A stretch of 64,000 nucleotides of DNA from Chromobacterium sp. IIBBL 290-4 (lineage in GTDB: Bacteria > Pseudomonadota > Gammaproteobacteria > Burkholderiales > Chromobacteriaceae). The notes under the pieces were generated by a model. It saw only the letters and a list, made by a program, of their open reading frames with translations. It was not told the DNA's origin and searched no databases. Below, piece after piece: positions 1-9,401 of the stretch. Positions within the stretch are counted from its first letter, which is position 1. Each line of letters opens with the position of its first letter. Location of the stretch: assembly GCF_024207115.1 (NCBI RefSeq), contig NZ_CP100128.1:310001-374000 (forward strand), in the 5' to 3' direction. Both the position numbers and the translations under genes were made by a program.

Positions 1-415
1 GCGAGGCCTCCAACCCTAAATCATCCAACAAGCTCCGATTCAAACACGCTTGCGCCGCCTTGTCGCCAAACGACTTCATCAATACATCGCGCCGCCCCAC
101 CCAGACGCCGTTGGCGTAAACATCCGCCCGATAGTTGCCCGGCAAGGTGCCGCCCATCTGGTTGAAACGCGACAGATCGATCTGCTGGCCGTTGGAGGTT
201 TGGTTCAGAAACACCGGGTTGAACTGGACATCCTCAGGAGGCTGGGCCGCCGCCTTTCCGCTCGGCGCGGCGTTCGCGGGCGCAGGCGTAGAGGCGGCCG
301 GCGCCGCGGCAGAATCGGCCCATGCGGCCGGAGCGCCAAATAAACCGCAAATCAGCAGGCTGAGCGGGTTTAAGACCCAGCGCAAATCAGGTTGTCGTCT
401 CATGGCGAGCTTCAT
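1..415 (-). CDS. Chaperone-usher pilus outer-membrane usher, N-terminal part (cut by window edge)
   Basis: Only the first 138 residues lie in the window. They begin with a signal peptide (start at 415, hydrophobic stretch, AAWA-DS cleavage region), then an Ala/Pro-rich linker, then the usher N-terminal domain signature: FNPVFL, later IDLSRF, then LPGNYRADVYANG. Ushers of the PapC/FimD family form the outer-membrane pore through which chaperone-bound pilins are passed, and this N-terminal domain is what first receives them. The gene is 41 bp downstream of the chaperone gene and co-oriented with it. A second in-frame ATG at 403 is possible; neither start has a clear ribosome binding site. Family assignment is confident; the pilus type cannot be told from this piece. 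Confidence 0.9.
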   Translation of the reverse strand, partial: MKLAMRRQPDLRWVLNPLSLLICGLFGAPAAWADSAAAPAASTPAPANAAPSGKAAAQPPEDVQFNPVFLNQTSNGQQIDLSRFNQMGGTLPGNYRADVYANGVWVGRRDVLMKSFGDKAAQACLNRSLLDDLGLEAS

Positions 416-456
416 GGCGGATTCAGTCTGCAGGGGCAAGGAAGCGGCGCGAAGTG

Positions 457-1209
457 TCAGGGCGCCAGCTTGGCGTCGGTATGGCTGACCGGCGCGCCGT
501 AGTCATTGATGCTCTCGTAGGAAACGCCAAGCTCGCCCTCTGGCCGGGACTTGAGGTTTTTCAGCGCAAAATCGTGGCTGCCGCCTGGCGGCACCATGCC
601 GCCGTCCGTTTCATACTCACGGCCGCCCGATGCCAACACCGCGCGATTCAAGGAGATGTAATACGCCGAGAGGTTCGCCGCGCGCAGCGCATAGCCTTTG
701 CCTCCGGTTTGCGCCTGCAAGGACCAAGTCAGCTGGCTCGCGGCATCGTCAGGATTGCCGGCCAAGCCATGCGGCCGATAAAACAACTTGATGCGGGAGC
801 GAAACGCCACCTGCATGAAGTTTTGTTGTTCACTGGTTTTCTTGGGCAAAGGCGGTATATCCAGCACATTCAGCCAGAACACCGATTCCCTGTCTTCCGG
901 CAAATCCGCGCCGGTATAAGTCAGGCGTATGGTCTGCCCTTTGCTGGGATCGACGCGGAAAATCGGCGGCATGATCAAAAAAGGCGCGTCCGCGGTATTC
1001 GGCACCGACTTTTCATTGCCGCGATCCGCCCAAACCTGCACCAGGGACGGCTCTTTGCCCGGATTATTGACCTTGATCGTCACCTCTCGATCGTCGGCTC
1101 GATAAATCACCCGCGTGCCGGATACCACCACGCCGGCCAGCGCGGCGCTGCTCAACAATGCCGCCGCCAACACCAGTCCGACCACCCCTTGCCATGCTGC
1201 TTGTTTCAT
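457..1209 (-). CDS. Periplasmic pilus chaperone (PapD/FimC family)
   Basis: A 250-residue protein with a signal peptide ending near ALA-GVV, then two Ig-like domains. The subunit-binding residues of the family are visible: an Arg in the first strand (SGTRVIY) and a Lys in RSRIKLFYRP, which in PapD-like chaperones anchor the carboxylate of the pilin C-terminus. The IPPLP-type loop (LDIPPLPKK) is also typical. It would fold pilin subunits in the periplasm by donor-strand complementation and hand them to the usher encoded next. It lies 67 bp downstream of the pilin gene in the same orientation, so the three genes form one operon. Confidence 0.93.
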   Translation of the reverse strand: MKQAAWQGVVGLVLAAALLSSAALAGVVVSGTRVIYRADDREVTIKVNNPGKEPSLVQVWADRGNEKSVPNTADAPFLIMPPIFRVDPSKGQTIRLTYTGADLPEDRESVFWLNVLDIPPLPKKTSEQQNFMQVAFRSRIKLFYRPHGLAGNPDDAASQLTWSLQAQTGGKGYALRAANLSAYYISLNRAVLASGGREYETDGGMVPPGGSHDFALKNLKSRPEGELGVSYESINDYGAPVSHTDAKLAP

Positions 1210-1276
1210 TTTTATCAGCCACTATCCAGTCAAAATAGCCGCCGGACGACGGATGCCGCCCGGCGCATGCTCGCGC

Positions 1277-1798
1277 TTATTGGTAAGTCATGGAGTATTG
1301 AACAGAGCTGTTCACCAGACCCGCGGTCGCGGCGCCCGTCGCGTAGTACTGGGCGTAGTAATTCAGGGTGGCGGTGCCGTTATTGATAGAAACCGATTGC
1401 GAACCGACATTGCTGGACAGGTTGATCGGCGCGAAGCTGCTGTTCAGCACTTGCACTTCTACGTTGGTGGCGTTGCCGGTGCCCACGGCGTTCAGCAGAT
1501 TGCCGGTTTGGGAGTCGATGGTCGAACCGACTTCAAAGCGAGTTTGAGCATTGTTCAGACCCGACGGGCAGCTGGTCAGACGGATATTGAACGGGGTCGC
1601 GCCTGCGGTTGCGCCGGAGGTGGTCAGCGCGGAAGCGCCTACCGTCGGCAGCGGCACCGATACATTGGTGCCGGTGGTGCCGGTGATGGTGCAAGTTTGC
1701 GCGGCGATTTTTCCAGTGATGGTGATCAGGCCATCGGAAGCCATGGCGGCGGAGGAAACACCCAGGCCGATCAGCGCGGCGATAACGATCTGCTTCAT
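1277..1798 (-). CDS. Fimbrial major subunit (type 1-like pilin)
   Basis: A 173-residue pilin. It has a signal peptide ending in AMA-SDG, two cysteines (in AAQTCTITG and LTSCPSG) that form the usual pilin disulfide, a Gly/Thr-rich beta sheet core, and a C-terminal beta-zipper strand ending YSMTYQ with the conserved penultimate tyrosine recognised by chaperones. A ribosome binding site GGAGA lies 8 bp upstream of the ATG at 1798. It is first in the operon, as is common for the most abundant subunit. No tip adhesin is in view; it may lie beyond the usher outside the window. Confidence 0.92.
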   Translation of the reverse strand: MKQIVIAALIGLGVSSAAMASDGLITITGKIAAQTCTITGTTGTNVSVPLPTVGASALTTSGATAGATPFNIRLTSCPSGLNNAQTRFEVGSTIDSQTGNLLNAVGTGNATNVEVQVLNSSFAPINLSSNVGSQSVSINNGTATLNYYAQYYATGAATAGLVNSSVQYSMTYQ

Positions 1799-2480
1799 TC
1801 AAAAGTCTCCATTTCAATGATGGGCAATATGGCTGCCCGGTTAAGTGCCCGATTGAGCTCAACGACAAGGTCTTCTTTGCGCCTCGGCAGATCCAAATCG
1901 CCGGTGCGCCGCTACCTGTTTCAGTCCTTCGATCCGCCATATCCGTCCTCATCGCGGCAAGCGCGAGGATAAGCGATACAGGCCGCCAAACCTAGATTGA
2001 TAAAATTTAATTAACGCTAACTTGGTAGTTAGTTTAAAAAAAGGGCGCAAGAATCCGCGACGCGCGGCCGCAATGGCAAGACGCCACTCCGCTTCGCAAC
2101 ATCCTGGCAGGTCACGCAGCCGCGTCCCTGCCTTTAAGCGCCGCCCATCCAACGCATCGTCTGGCGCGATCTAGACGCAAGATTAATGTAAATACTACCA
2201 AACATTCAACATACAAAACTCGATGCACCCATGACGAGCGGCAAGTCAAATAATTGATTAAAAACACTTTTTCCTAATTGTTAATATTTACAATATCTAA
2301 TTTGAACTGTTGCCTTGATACATCATTGCAAAATAAATTAAATCATTTAGTTTAAAATAGCGGCTATCCGCCATATGTTTCGGAAACGCTCGCGCACCCG
2401 AAAAATGCTCTTGGCTTGAATTGACTTGCGCGTCCACCGGTTTAAACTGCTATCCATTCGCCACTGAACAGCCCAACGAT
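1799..2480. other. AT-rich intergenic region between the pilus operon and a hydrolase gene
   Basis: About 680 bp without a credible gene. The stretch from 1980 to 2400 is clearly more AT-rich than its surroundings. It must hold the divergent promoters of the pilus operon and of the hydrolase gene. I saw no clear hexamer pair, no invertible-element inverted repeats and no long homopolymer suggesting phase variation apart from a short A-tract near 2036-2043. Confidence 0.6.
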
Positions 2481-3350
2481 ATGCAAACCAGCGCCAAGCA
2501 GTTCGCCACGCTCAACCAACGACGCTATCGACTCCGCACCTGGGGCAAGGCGGATGCGCCTTTGATCGTGATGCTGCATGGCTGGATGGATAGCTCCGCG
2601 ACCTTTCAATTTCTGGTGGACGCGTTTGAGCAGGACTGGCGCGTGGTGGCGCCGGATTGGCGAGGATTCGGCGACAGCCAGTGGAACGAGGGCAGCTATT
2701 TCTTCCCGGACTATCTGGCCGATCTGGACGCGCTGCTGGAGCATTTATCGCCGAATCAGCCGGTCAAGCTGCTGGGCCACAGCATGGGCGCGATGATCGC
2801 CGGCATTTACGCCGGCGTGCGGCCCGAGCGCATCGAAAAACTGATTCTGGAAGAAGGCTTTGGCCTCAACGCCACCCGCCCCGCCGAAGCGCCGGGGCGC
2901 TATGGCCGCTGGCTCAAGGAAACCGCGGGGGGCAGCCGTTTCGACATCATGACCGGTCTGGAAGAGATGGCGGACAAGCTGATGGCGCGCAATCCCCTGC
3001 TCACGCAGGAAAGGGCGCGCTGGCTGGCGGCAGAGCTGACCCAAGCCGCGCCGGAAGGCGGCGTCATCCACCGCGCCGACCCGAAACATAAAATGGTCAA
3101 CCCGGTGTTATACCGGCTGGAAGAGGCGATGGCGTGCTGGAAACGCATCACCGCGCCGGTGCTATGGGTGCTGGGCGAACACCCCTTCGACCACCCGGCG
3201 GTCAGCGCCGTGCTGAACACGCTGGACGAGCGCCGGGCCTGTTTCCAACAGTTGAGCGAGGTCACGATAGCCGGCGCCGGACACATGATCCAATGGGAAA
3301 AGCCTGAGGCGCTGGCGGCTGCGGTGGAACGGTTTTTCAGCGCCGGCTGA
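2481..3350 (+). CDS. Alpha/beta hydrolase
   Basis: A 289-residue alpha/beta-hydrolase-fold protein. LHGWMDSS forms the oxyanion-hole HG motif; the nucleophile elbow is GHSMGA; the catalytic His is in AGAGHMIQWEKPE near the C-terminus. This is the layout of broad-specificity esterases, lipases or acyltransferase-like hydrolases; the substrate cannot be told. I chose the ATG at 2481 rather than a TTG at 2421 because the family normally starts shortly before the first strand. It stands alone, 86 bp before the HDOD gene in the same orientation. Confidence 0.88.
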   Translation: MQTSAKQFATLNQRRYRLRTWGKADAPLIVMLHGWMDSSATFQFLVDAFEQDWRVVAPDWRGFGDSQWNEGSYFFPDYLADLDALLEHLSPNQPVKLLGHSMGAMIAGIYAGVRPERIEKLILEEGFGLNATRPAEAPGRYGRWLKETAGGSRFDIMTGLEEMADKLMARNPLLTQERARWLAAELTQAAPEGGVIHRADPKHKMVNPVLYRLEEAMACWKRITAPVLWVLGEHPFDHPAVSAVLNTLDERRACFQQLSEVTIAGAGHMIQWEKPEALAAAVERFFSAG

Positions 3351-3436
3351 ACACTCGTCTCGCTTGCGCTGCATCAGAAAAGTTCGCGGATCGGCTGCTA
3401 CACTGCTTAAGTATCTGCCACAAAAGCGCTACCGCC

Positions 3437-4291
3437 ATGTCCACCGAACTGAGCGAAATCCAACGCGACCAGCTGCTGCAGAATCTGGTCATCCCGCCTC
3501 GACCGGAAATTCTGGACCGGCTGCAAGCGCTGCGCAATGACAGCGAATCGCCGCTGCAGGAGCTGAGCGACATCGTCACCAGCGATCCGGCGCTCAGCAT
3601 CGCCATGCTGAAGGCGGCCAACTCTCCCGCGCTGGGGCAAGGGCGCAAGATCCAGTCGATCAGCCAGGCCATCAACCTGCTGGGCGTCAACAACGTCATC
3701 CACCTGGCTAGCGGACTGGTGCTGCGCAGCCGGTTGACCCAGGAATCGCCCGCGGCGCTGGAGCTGTTCTGGGAACGGGCGATGCAGGTGGCGGCCATCA
3801 CCGGCCAGCTCAGCGAGCGGCTGACCCAGGCGCCGGACGAGTGCCAGAGCTTCGCGTTGTTTCACGCCTGCGGCATCGCCATTTTGCTGATGCGCGAGCC
3901 CAACTATCCCCGCACCCTGCAATTGATGGAAATCGCCGACGATATCCGCGCCTGCAAGGTGGAGCAGCAGCTGCACGGCACCGATCATGCCATCGTCGGT
4001 TATCTGGTGGCCAAGGTATGGAATATGCCGGAGAATTTCGCCCGCGCCATCCAGGTGCAATACGATCCCGATGTTTTCCATAGCGGACCGGGCGCCCCGC
4101 TGGACCACGACGGCAGAATGATGGTGGCCATCACCCGCGCGGCGCTGCACATCTGGCGCACCGCCACGCCGGGACGAGAAGATCCGGGCTGGCCTTCGCG
4201 CAGCGCCGCCGTGCTGGCCTATCTGGGCCTGGATCTGGTTGAGTTTGAGGACTGGCGCGACCACCTGCATCAACAGATGGCCGGCGTCTGA
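3437..4291 (+). CDS. HDOD domain signalling protein
   Basis: A 284-residue protein made almost entirely of an HDOD domain (about residues 15-210): IPPRPEILDRLQALR, SDPALSIAMLKAANSP and SISQAINLLGVNNV are hallmark stretches. HDOD domains are HD-related but lack a full metal site and are found in bacterial signalling proteins tied to c-di-GMP, chemotaxis or stress. There is no attached GGDEF, EAL or receiver domain here, and no neighbouring signalling gene shows its partner, so the role remains open. Confidence 0.85.
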   Translation: MSTELSEIQRDQLLQNLVIPPRPEILDRLQALRNDSESPLQELSDIVTSDPALSIAMLKAANSPALGQGRKIQSISQAINLLGVNNVIHLASGLVLRSRLTQESPAALELFWERAMQVAAITGQLSERLTQAPDECQSFALFHACGIAILLMREPNYPRTLQLMEIADDIRACKVEQQLHGTDHAIVGYLVAKVWNMPENFARAIQVQYDPDVFHSGPGAPLDHDGRMMVAITRAALHIWRTATPGREDPGWPSRSAAVLAYLGLDLVEFEDWRDHLHQQMAGV

Positions 4292-4297
4292 AACCGC

Positions 4298-5788
4298 TTA
4301 GCCCAGATAGCGCGCTTCCAGATGGGCTCGATAGTAAGCCGGATTGAGCGTCTCGCCGGTCGCCCGCGTGACCAGCTCATCCGTTTGCCAGCGGCTGCCC
4401 TGGCTCCAGATCTTGTCGCCCAGCCAAGAGAATACCGGCGACAGGGCTCCCGCGGCGATCTGCGCATCCAGTTGCGGATTCTGCCGGCGCATCGCGGCGA
4501 AATACTGCGCCGCGTACATGGCGCCCAGCGAATAGCAGGGGAAGTACCCCAGCAGCGAAATCGCCCAGTGCGAATCCTGCATGCAGCCATTGCGGTAATT
4601 GCCGCGCGTGTCCACGCCCAGATAAGCCATCATCTTCTCATCCCATAAGGATGGGATGTCCTCCGCCTCGATCTCGCCGTCTATCAAGGCGCGCTCGATC
4701 TCGAAACGCAGGATGACATGCGCCGGATAAGTCAGCTCATCCGCATCCACGCGGATGAAATCCGGTTTGACGCGGGTGAACAGTTTGACCAGATTGTCGG
4801 CTTCGAAAGCCGGCAGCTCGCCGAAATGGCGCCGCACCAGAGGCGACAGCAAGCCGGCGAAAGCCCGGCTGCCGCCTAATTGCATTTCAAACGACAGGCT
4901 CTGGCTCTCATGTATGCCCATGGAGCGCGCCCGGCCCACTGGCTGCGACAGCAGATCGCGCGGCAGGCCTTGCTCATAGCGCGCGTGGCCGGTTTCATGG
5001 ACCACGCCCATCAGGCTGGAGACGAACTCTTGCTCGTTATAACGGGTGGTGATGCGGACATCCTCCGGCACGCCGCCGCAAAACGGGTGGGCGCTGATGT
5101 CCAGCCGGCCGCCATCGAAGTCGAAACCCAGCAGCCTCATCGCATCCAGCCCCAGCAGCCGCTGCGTTTCGATCGGGAAAGGCCCTTGCGGCTGCAGCAC
5201 GGTCTCGCGCGATTGCTTGTCCATCGCCCTGGAGATCAGGTCCGGCAGCCAGCTTTTGACGTCATCAAACAAGCGCGCGATGTCGCCGCTGCCCATGCCC
5301 GGCTCGTATTGACCCAACAAGGCGTCGTAGCGGCTGCCGCCCTGCGCCGCGGCCAAGTGCGATGCCTCTTCGCGCGCCAGCCGCACCACTTCTTTCAAAT
5401 TCGGCAGAAATCCCTGCCAGTCATTAGCCGGACGCTGGCTGCGCCAGGCATGCTCGCAATGCGCGGCCGCCAGCGACTTGGCCTGCACCAGTTCGGCGGG
5501 CAGCAGGTTTTCCTTGCTCCATTCGCGCCGCATCTCGCGCAGATTGGCGCGCTGAGCCTCGTTCAGATCGTCCTGCTCGGCCTCGTCCAGCCAGCGTTTC
5601 AGTTCAGGCGAGGTGATCAATTGATGGGTGTAGACGCTGATTTCCGCCAGCGCGTCGGCGCGGGCTGCATGGCCCTTGGCCGGCATCATGGTCTCGCTGT
5701 CCCAATGGGCAATCGAGGCCAAATGATTGAAGCGATGCAATCGTTGGAAAGTCTGAGTCAGGCTCTGATAGGCCTTTGAATCCGCCAT
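4298..5788 (-). CDS. Carboxypeptidase M32 (carboxypeptidase Taq family)
   Basis: A 496-residue metallo-carboxypeptidase of peptidase family M32. The zinc motif HETGH (in GVVHETGHARYEQG) is visible, followed by the family stretch MGIHESQSLSFE with the third ligand, and DELTYPAHVILRFEIE. These cytoplasmic enzymes remove C-terminal residues from peptides and serve peptide turnover. The start at 5788 has a good ribosome binding site (AGGAG, 6 bp away); an open frame further upstream has no supporting features. The gene is convergent with the HDOD gene, separated by only 6 bp. Confidence 0.93.
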   Translation of the reverse strand: MADSKAYQSLTQTFQRLHRFNHLASIAHWDSETMMPAKGHAARADALAEISVYTHQLITSPELKRWLDEAEQDDLNEAQRANLREMRREWSKENLLPAELVQAKSLAAAHCEHAWRSQRPANDWQGFLPNLKEVVRLAREEASHLAAAQGGSRYDALLGQYEPGMGSGDIARLFDDVKSWLPDLISRAMDKQSRETVLQPQGPFPIETQRLLGLDAMRLLGFDFDGGRLDISAHPFCGGVPEDVRITTRYNEQEFVSSLMGVVHETGHARYEQGLPRDLLSQPVGRARSMGIHESQSLSFEMQLGGSRAFAGLLSPLVRRHFGELPAFEADNLVKLFTRVKPDFIRVDADELTYPAHVILRFEIERALIDGEIEAEDIPSLWDEKMMAYLGVDTRGNYRNGCMQDSHWAISLLGYFPCYSLGAMYAAQYFAAMRRQNPQLDAQIAAGALSPVFSWLGDKIWSQGSRWQTDELVTRATGETLNPAYYRAHLEARYLG

Positions 5789-5861
5789 GGCGTTCTCCTC
5801 TAGCAATACCAAAATATTCCCATAGCATCGACCCGGCGACAACCGCCGCGCAGGCCGACGG

Positions 5862-6512
5862 CTAGCCCGGCTCGTCGCCGGCGGCCTGGCGCTGATGCGC
5901 GAAGGGAAAGGACTGCCAATAGGGAAAGTAAGCGCGCACCGTCTCCAGCAGCAGCTCGCGCTCGCCGGAGTCGGACAGGTGCAGCAACAAGGCATCCACC
6001 GCCATCCGGTAACTGGTGGAGCGGAAAGGGTGCGGCTCCAACAGATAGAGCAAGGCTTGCAGAATCAGTTCCCTCGGCCGGATGTCGGCATTGGCCATGC
6101 CATCCTCGAACAGTTTGCCCAGGAACAGTTCCAGCGACGGCGGATAAGACTCGAATGCCTCGCCCTCGATGCGGGCGATCAATAAATCGAAGTTGGACTC
6201 GATGGGAAAGACGGGATTGTGGGTGGAAAAGCCGGAGCGGGAGGTGATCTCCACCACCCGCTTCATATCGTCCAGCCAGAAGTAGAAGAACTCGCGCGCG
6301 CAGGTCATGGCCAGCACTTTTTGCGGCGGCGACAACACCGCCAGCAAGGCCTCAACCATCGGCGGGTAGGCGTCCTGGGTGCGCTTCGCCGCGCCCTGCC
6401 TGGCCAGCAGGTCCTGCAGCAGAGCGCGCCGCTCATCCAAAACCGCAGCGGACGCGCCCAGCCGCGCCACCAGGCTCAGATACGCGTTCAAAGCCGACGC
6501 CAGATCCGCCAT
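5862..6512 (-). CDS. Conserved-looking hypothetical protein
   Basis: A 216-residue, mainly helical soluble protein with no signal peptide or membrane segment. It has no motif I recognise. Notable features are an aromatic patch (AREFFYFWLDDMKRVVEI) in the middle and leucine-rich helices near the C-terminus. The start at 6512 is favoured by GGGAGG directly upstream. It lies between the M32 carboxypeptidase and ribD genes, all on the minus strand. Codon use looks like its neighbours, so I take it as a real gene; no function can be given. Confidence 0.75.
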   Translation of the reverse strand: MADLASALNAYLSLVARLGASAAVLDERRALLQDLLARQGAAKRTQDAYPPMVEALLAVLSPPQKVLAMTCAREFFYFWLDDMKRVVEITSRSGFSTHNPVFPIESNFDLLIARIEGEAFESYPPSLELFLGKLFEDGMANADIRPRELILQALLYLLEPHPFRSTSYRMAVDALLLHLSDSGERELLLETVRAYFPYWQSFPFAHQRQAAGDEPG

Positions 6513-6584
6513 GCCTCCCCTCTCCGCAGATGCCTGCGCCTGCCCGCGCCTCACGCTTCACTATAAGCCATGCGGCGTCGGCGC

Positions 6585-7694
6585 TCAGCCTCGCGCTTCG
6601 GGTCGCAGCGTCAGCCGCAGATCGGCGCCCACCTTGGCCGCGTCGACGATGTCCAGCCGGATCTTGTCCGCCAGATCGCTCAGCGCCGGCCAGGCGAACA
6701 AGCCGCGGGCGGCATCTCCGGCCAAGCTGGGCGCGAGATACAGCACAATCTCATCCACCAGTCCGGCTTGCAGCATGGCGCCATTAAGGCCCGCGCCCGC
6801 TTCCACCATCAAATGGTTGACGCCGCGCTGGGCCAGTTGCCGCATCAATTCGGCCAGATCCGCCTTGCCGTCGATGGCGGGCAGCGCCAGGCAATCTACG
6901 CCGGCGGCCAGATACGGCGCCAGCTTGACGGGATCGGCCGCCCCATGCGCCAGCAGGCCCCGGCCGCCTTGATAGATGCGGCTGGCGGGCGAGGTTTTCA
7001 GCGCGCCGTCCAAAACCACGCGCCACGGCTGCTCGATGACGGCGATCTCGCGCACCGTCAGCTGCGGGTCGTCGGCCAGCACCGTGCCGCTGCCTGTCAG
7101 GATGGCGCAGCTGGCGGCGCGCAGGCGCTGCACATCCATCCGCGCCTCGGGGCCGGTTATCCATTTGCTGCTGCCGTTGAGCAAAGCGGTTTTGCCGTCC
7201 AGCGTAGCCGCCGCTTTCAGCGTCACCCATGGGCGGCCGCGCGTCACGCGGGACAGGAAGCCGCGATGCACGCGCCGCGCCTCCGCCTCCATCAGGCCTG
7301 CCTGCGCGTCAATGCCGGCCTCGCGCAGCATGGCGATGCCCCGCCCGGCGACTTCATGGTAGGGGTCGACCATCGCCGCGACCACGCGCGCGACGCCCTC
7401 ATCAATCAGCCGCCCGGCGCAAGGCGGCGTGCGGCCGTAATGGCTGCACGGCTCCAGCGTGACATAAGCGGTCGAGCCACGCGGGTTGCCGCCTCTGGCC
7501 AAACAATCCTTGATCGCCTGAATCTCGGCATGATCGGAGCCCACCGCCAGCGTCGCGCCCTCGCCTATGACGCGGCCATCCCGCACCAAGACGCAGCCCA
7601 CGCCCGGATTCGGCGAGGCCCGCCGGGTGGCGGCCTCGGCCAGCCGCAGCGCCCGCTGCATATACAGATGATCGTCGGCGCTGAAGCCCGTCAT
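6585..7694 (-). CDS. ribD: Riboflavin biosynthesis protein RibD (deaminase/reductase)
   Basis: A 369-residue bifunctional enzyme of riboflavin synthesis. The N-terminal deaminase has the zinc-binding HAEIQAI and LEPCSHYGRTPPC motifs; the C-terminal reductase (from about residue 145) begins PWVTLKAAATLDGKTA and contains the NADPH-binding GSGTVLADDPQLTVR region. Together they turn the pyrimidine product of GTP cyclohydrolase II into 5-amino-6-ribitylamino-uracil phosphate. The start ATG at 7694 overlaps the stop of the upstream acetyltransferase gene as ATGA, so they are translationally coupled. In many betaproteobacteria ribD follows nrdR directly; here two acetyltransferase genes lie between them. 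Confidence 0.96.
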   Translation of the reverse strand: MTGFSADDHLYMQRALRLAEAATRRASPNPGVGCVLVRDGRVIGEGATLAVGSDHAEIQAIKDCLARGGNPRGSTAYVTLEPCSHYGRTPPCAGRLIDEGVARVVAAMVDPYHEVAGRGIAMLREAGIDAQAGLMEAEARRVHRGFLSRVTRGRPWVTLKAAATLDGKTALLNGSSKWITGPEARMDVQRLRAASCAILTGSGTVLADDPQLTVREIAVIEQPWRVVLDGALKTSPASRIYQGGRGLLAHGAADPVKLAPYLAAGVDCLALPAIDGKADLAELMRQLAQRGVNHLMVEAGAGLNGAMLQAGLVDEIVLYLAPSLAGDAARGLFAWPALSDLADKIRLDIVDAAKVGADLRLTLRPEARG

Positions 7695-8236
7695 GCTCTT
7701 TCCTTCCACTCGCTGGCCAACAGGCCGTAACAACGCATATTCCAAAACCGGCCATTCAGCCGCTGCGCGTCGCGCAACTCGCCTTCCAGCCGAAAACCCA
7801 AGCGTTCCGCCACCCGGCAACTGCGGATATTTTCCGGCGCGCAGCCGAGTTCAACTCTATGCAGGCCCAGATCATCGAACGCATGGTCCAGCAATTGCGC
7901 CAGCGCTTGCCGCATCGCGCCCTTGCCCACGTGATGGTCGGCCAGCCAATACCCCACCCGCGCGCTCATATGCGTCTGGCTGATGCCATGCAGGGAACAA
8001 ATGCCGGCGATTTCGCCATCCACCTCGATGATGCGGTGCGCGCTGCCGCCATCCGCATTGCTCTTCGCTTGCTGACGCAGAAACGCTTCCGCCTCGGCAG
8101 CGGATCGCGGTTTCACTACCTGGCTCATCCACTGCGCCAGCGTGGCGCGATAGCGCTCGATCAAGGCATGCACAGCTTCTGCATCGCGCTCCGGTTCCGG
8201 CGGCCGCAGCGTGACGTTCACCGGCGCGCGGCCCAT
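7691..8236 (-). CDS. GNAT family N-acetyltransferase (RimJ/RimL-like), copy 2
   Basis: A 181-residue GNAT acetyltransferase of the RimJ/RimL type: starts with a strand NVTLRPPEPERD, has the acetyl-CoA-binding region GYWLADHHVGKGAMRQAL, and the late motif GLHRVELGCAPENIRSCRVAERLGF. Such proteins usually acetylate protein N-termini or small amines. It shares pattern and length with the gene just upstream, with which it overlaps by 19 bp, and looks like a tandem duplicate that has diverged. It overlaps ribD by 4 bp on the other side. Confidence 0.9.
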   Translation of the reverse strand: MGRAPVNVTLRPPEPERDAEAVHALIERYRATLAQWMSQVVKPRSAAEAEAFLRQQAKSNADGGSAHRIIEVDGEIAGICSLHGISQTHMSARVGYWLADHHVGKGAMRQALAQLLDHAFDDLGLHRVELGCAPENIRSCRVAERLGFRLEGELRDAQRLNGRFWNMRCYGLLASEWKERA

Positions 8237-8769
8237 TGGCTGGCCAGCATGCTGTACAAGCTGGCATCGAAGTATCGATCATGCAGATGCAGGTATTCGC
8301 GCATCACGCCCTCCAGCGCGAAGTCCAGCCTGCTCGCCACCGCCCGGCTGCGATGATTCGCCGCGCCGGCCACCAAGGCGACCCGATGCAAACCCATCTC
8401 GCCGAAAGCGATGTCCAGCACCTGACTCACCGCCTGCGTCATCACGCCTCGGCCACTGCAACGCGAAGCCAGCCAATAGCCCAGGCTGCCGTGGCGATGC
8501 TGACCGCTGAGTGCATGCAGATCAATGCAGCCCGCCAGTTCGCCGTCCGCCTCGATCAGCCAATGACGGCAAGGCGCGCCGTCGCGCCTGCCCTCCAGCA
8601 CGCCTGCCAGAAACTGGCGCGAATCCGCTATCGACAGGGTTTTATCCACCCATGGCAGCCACGTCCGCAGATGATCCCTATCTTGATCGATCAAGGCAAA
8701 CAGCGCCGGCGCATCGATCAAATCCGGCGCGCGCAACGCCACGCGGCATGCGCTGACGATATCGCTCAT
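8218..8769 (-). CDS. GNAT family N-acetyltransferase (RimJ/RimL-like), copy 1
   Basis: A 183-residue GNAT acetyltransferase, paralogue of the downstream gene. Matching landmarks: LRTWLPWVDKT near residue 35, GYWLASRCSGRGVMTQAV for acetyl-CoA binding, and GLHRVALVAGAANHRSRAVASRLDF. The acetyl-CoA loop has SGRG instead of the more usual GKG, still compatible with binding. ATG at 8769 was preferred to a TTG at 8775. The substrate is unknown. Confidence 0.89.
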   Translation of the reverse strand: MSDIVSACRVALRAPDLIDAPALFALIDQDRDHLRTWLPWVDKTLSIADSRQFLAGVLEGRRDGAPCRHWLIEADGELAGCIDLHALSGQHRHGSLGYWLASRCSGRGVMTQAVSQVLDIAFGEMGLHRVALVAGAANHRSRAVASRLDFALEGVMREYLHLHDRYFDASLYSMLASQWAARR

Positions 8770-8823
8770 ATTCAATCCATTTATGACAAATAAATCAAAA
8801 GTTATCTATTTGCCTGCAGACTG

Positions 8824-9282
8824 TCAATGCGATGATTTCTGAATTTCCTTGATCGCATCGGAAAACTCGGAAATATCCTGAAAACTGCGATACACCGATG
8901 CAAAGCGGACATAAGCCACTTTATCCAGCTTGGCCAGCTCGTTCATCACCATTTCGCCAATCTGCCGGCTGCTGACTTCGCGTTCGCCCAGTTGCAGCAG
9001 CTTATGGCAGATGCGGTCGATCGCCTCGTCCACCAGCGCGGTCGGCACCGGCCGCTTGTGCAAGGCGCGCAGAAAGCTGGTGCGCACCTTGTCGATATCG
9101 AATTCGGAGCGATGCCCCGCCGTCTTGACCACTTGCGGCATCCGGACATCGGCGGTTTCAAACGTCGTGAAGCGCTTGTCGCACGCCGGGCAGCGGCGGC
9201 GGCGGCGGATGCTGCTGCCATCCTCGCTGACGCGGGAATCGATCACCTGAGTATCGGGGTTGCCGCAAAAAGCGCATTTCAT
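8824..9282 (-). CDS. nrdR: Transcriptional repressor NrdR
   Basis: A 152-residue zinc-ribbon and ATP-cone repressor of ribonucleotide reductase genes. The N-terminal ribbon has two CxxC pairs (CAFCG and CPACDK) joined by [17 protein letters not shown], the family signature; the rest is the ATP-cone that senses dATP/ATP ([20 protein letters not shown]). Length is the family norm. It starts the nrdR, acetyltransferase, ribD group on the minus strand; glyA, its usual upstream neighbour in related bacteria, is displaced by about 3 kb. Confidence 0.97.
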   Translation of the reverse strand: MKCAFCGNPDTQVIDSRVSEDGSSIRRRRRCPACDKRFTTFETADVRMPQVVKTAGHRSEFDIDKVRTSFLRALHKRPVPTALVDEAIDRICHKLLQLGEREVSSRQIGEMVMNELAKLDKVAYVRFASVYRSFQDISEFSDAIKEIQKSSH

Positions 9283-9401
9283 GACAGGAATCCTAAAGAT
9301 TGCAACATGTTGATGTTATCAGCAAAGCCTGTCGCTGGCATCGCCTGCGCCGAGTCTTGTCTATACTGCAGCGCGATCTCATTATCCAAATGGGGCATGT
9401 C

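Noticed and set aside
1799..2480. Invertible phase-variation switch for the pilus operon
   Set aside because: No matching inverted repeats and no recombinase gene nearby.
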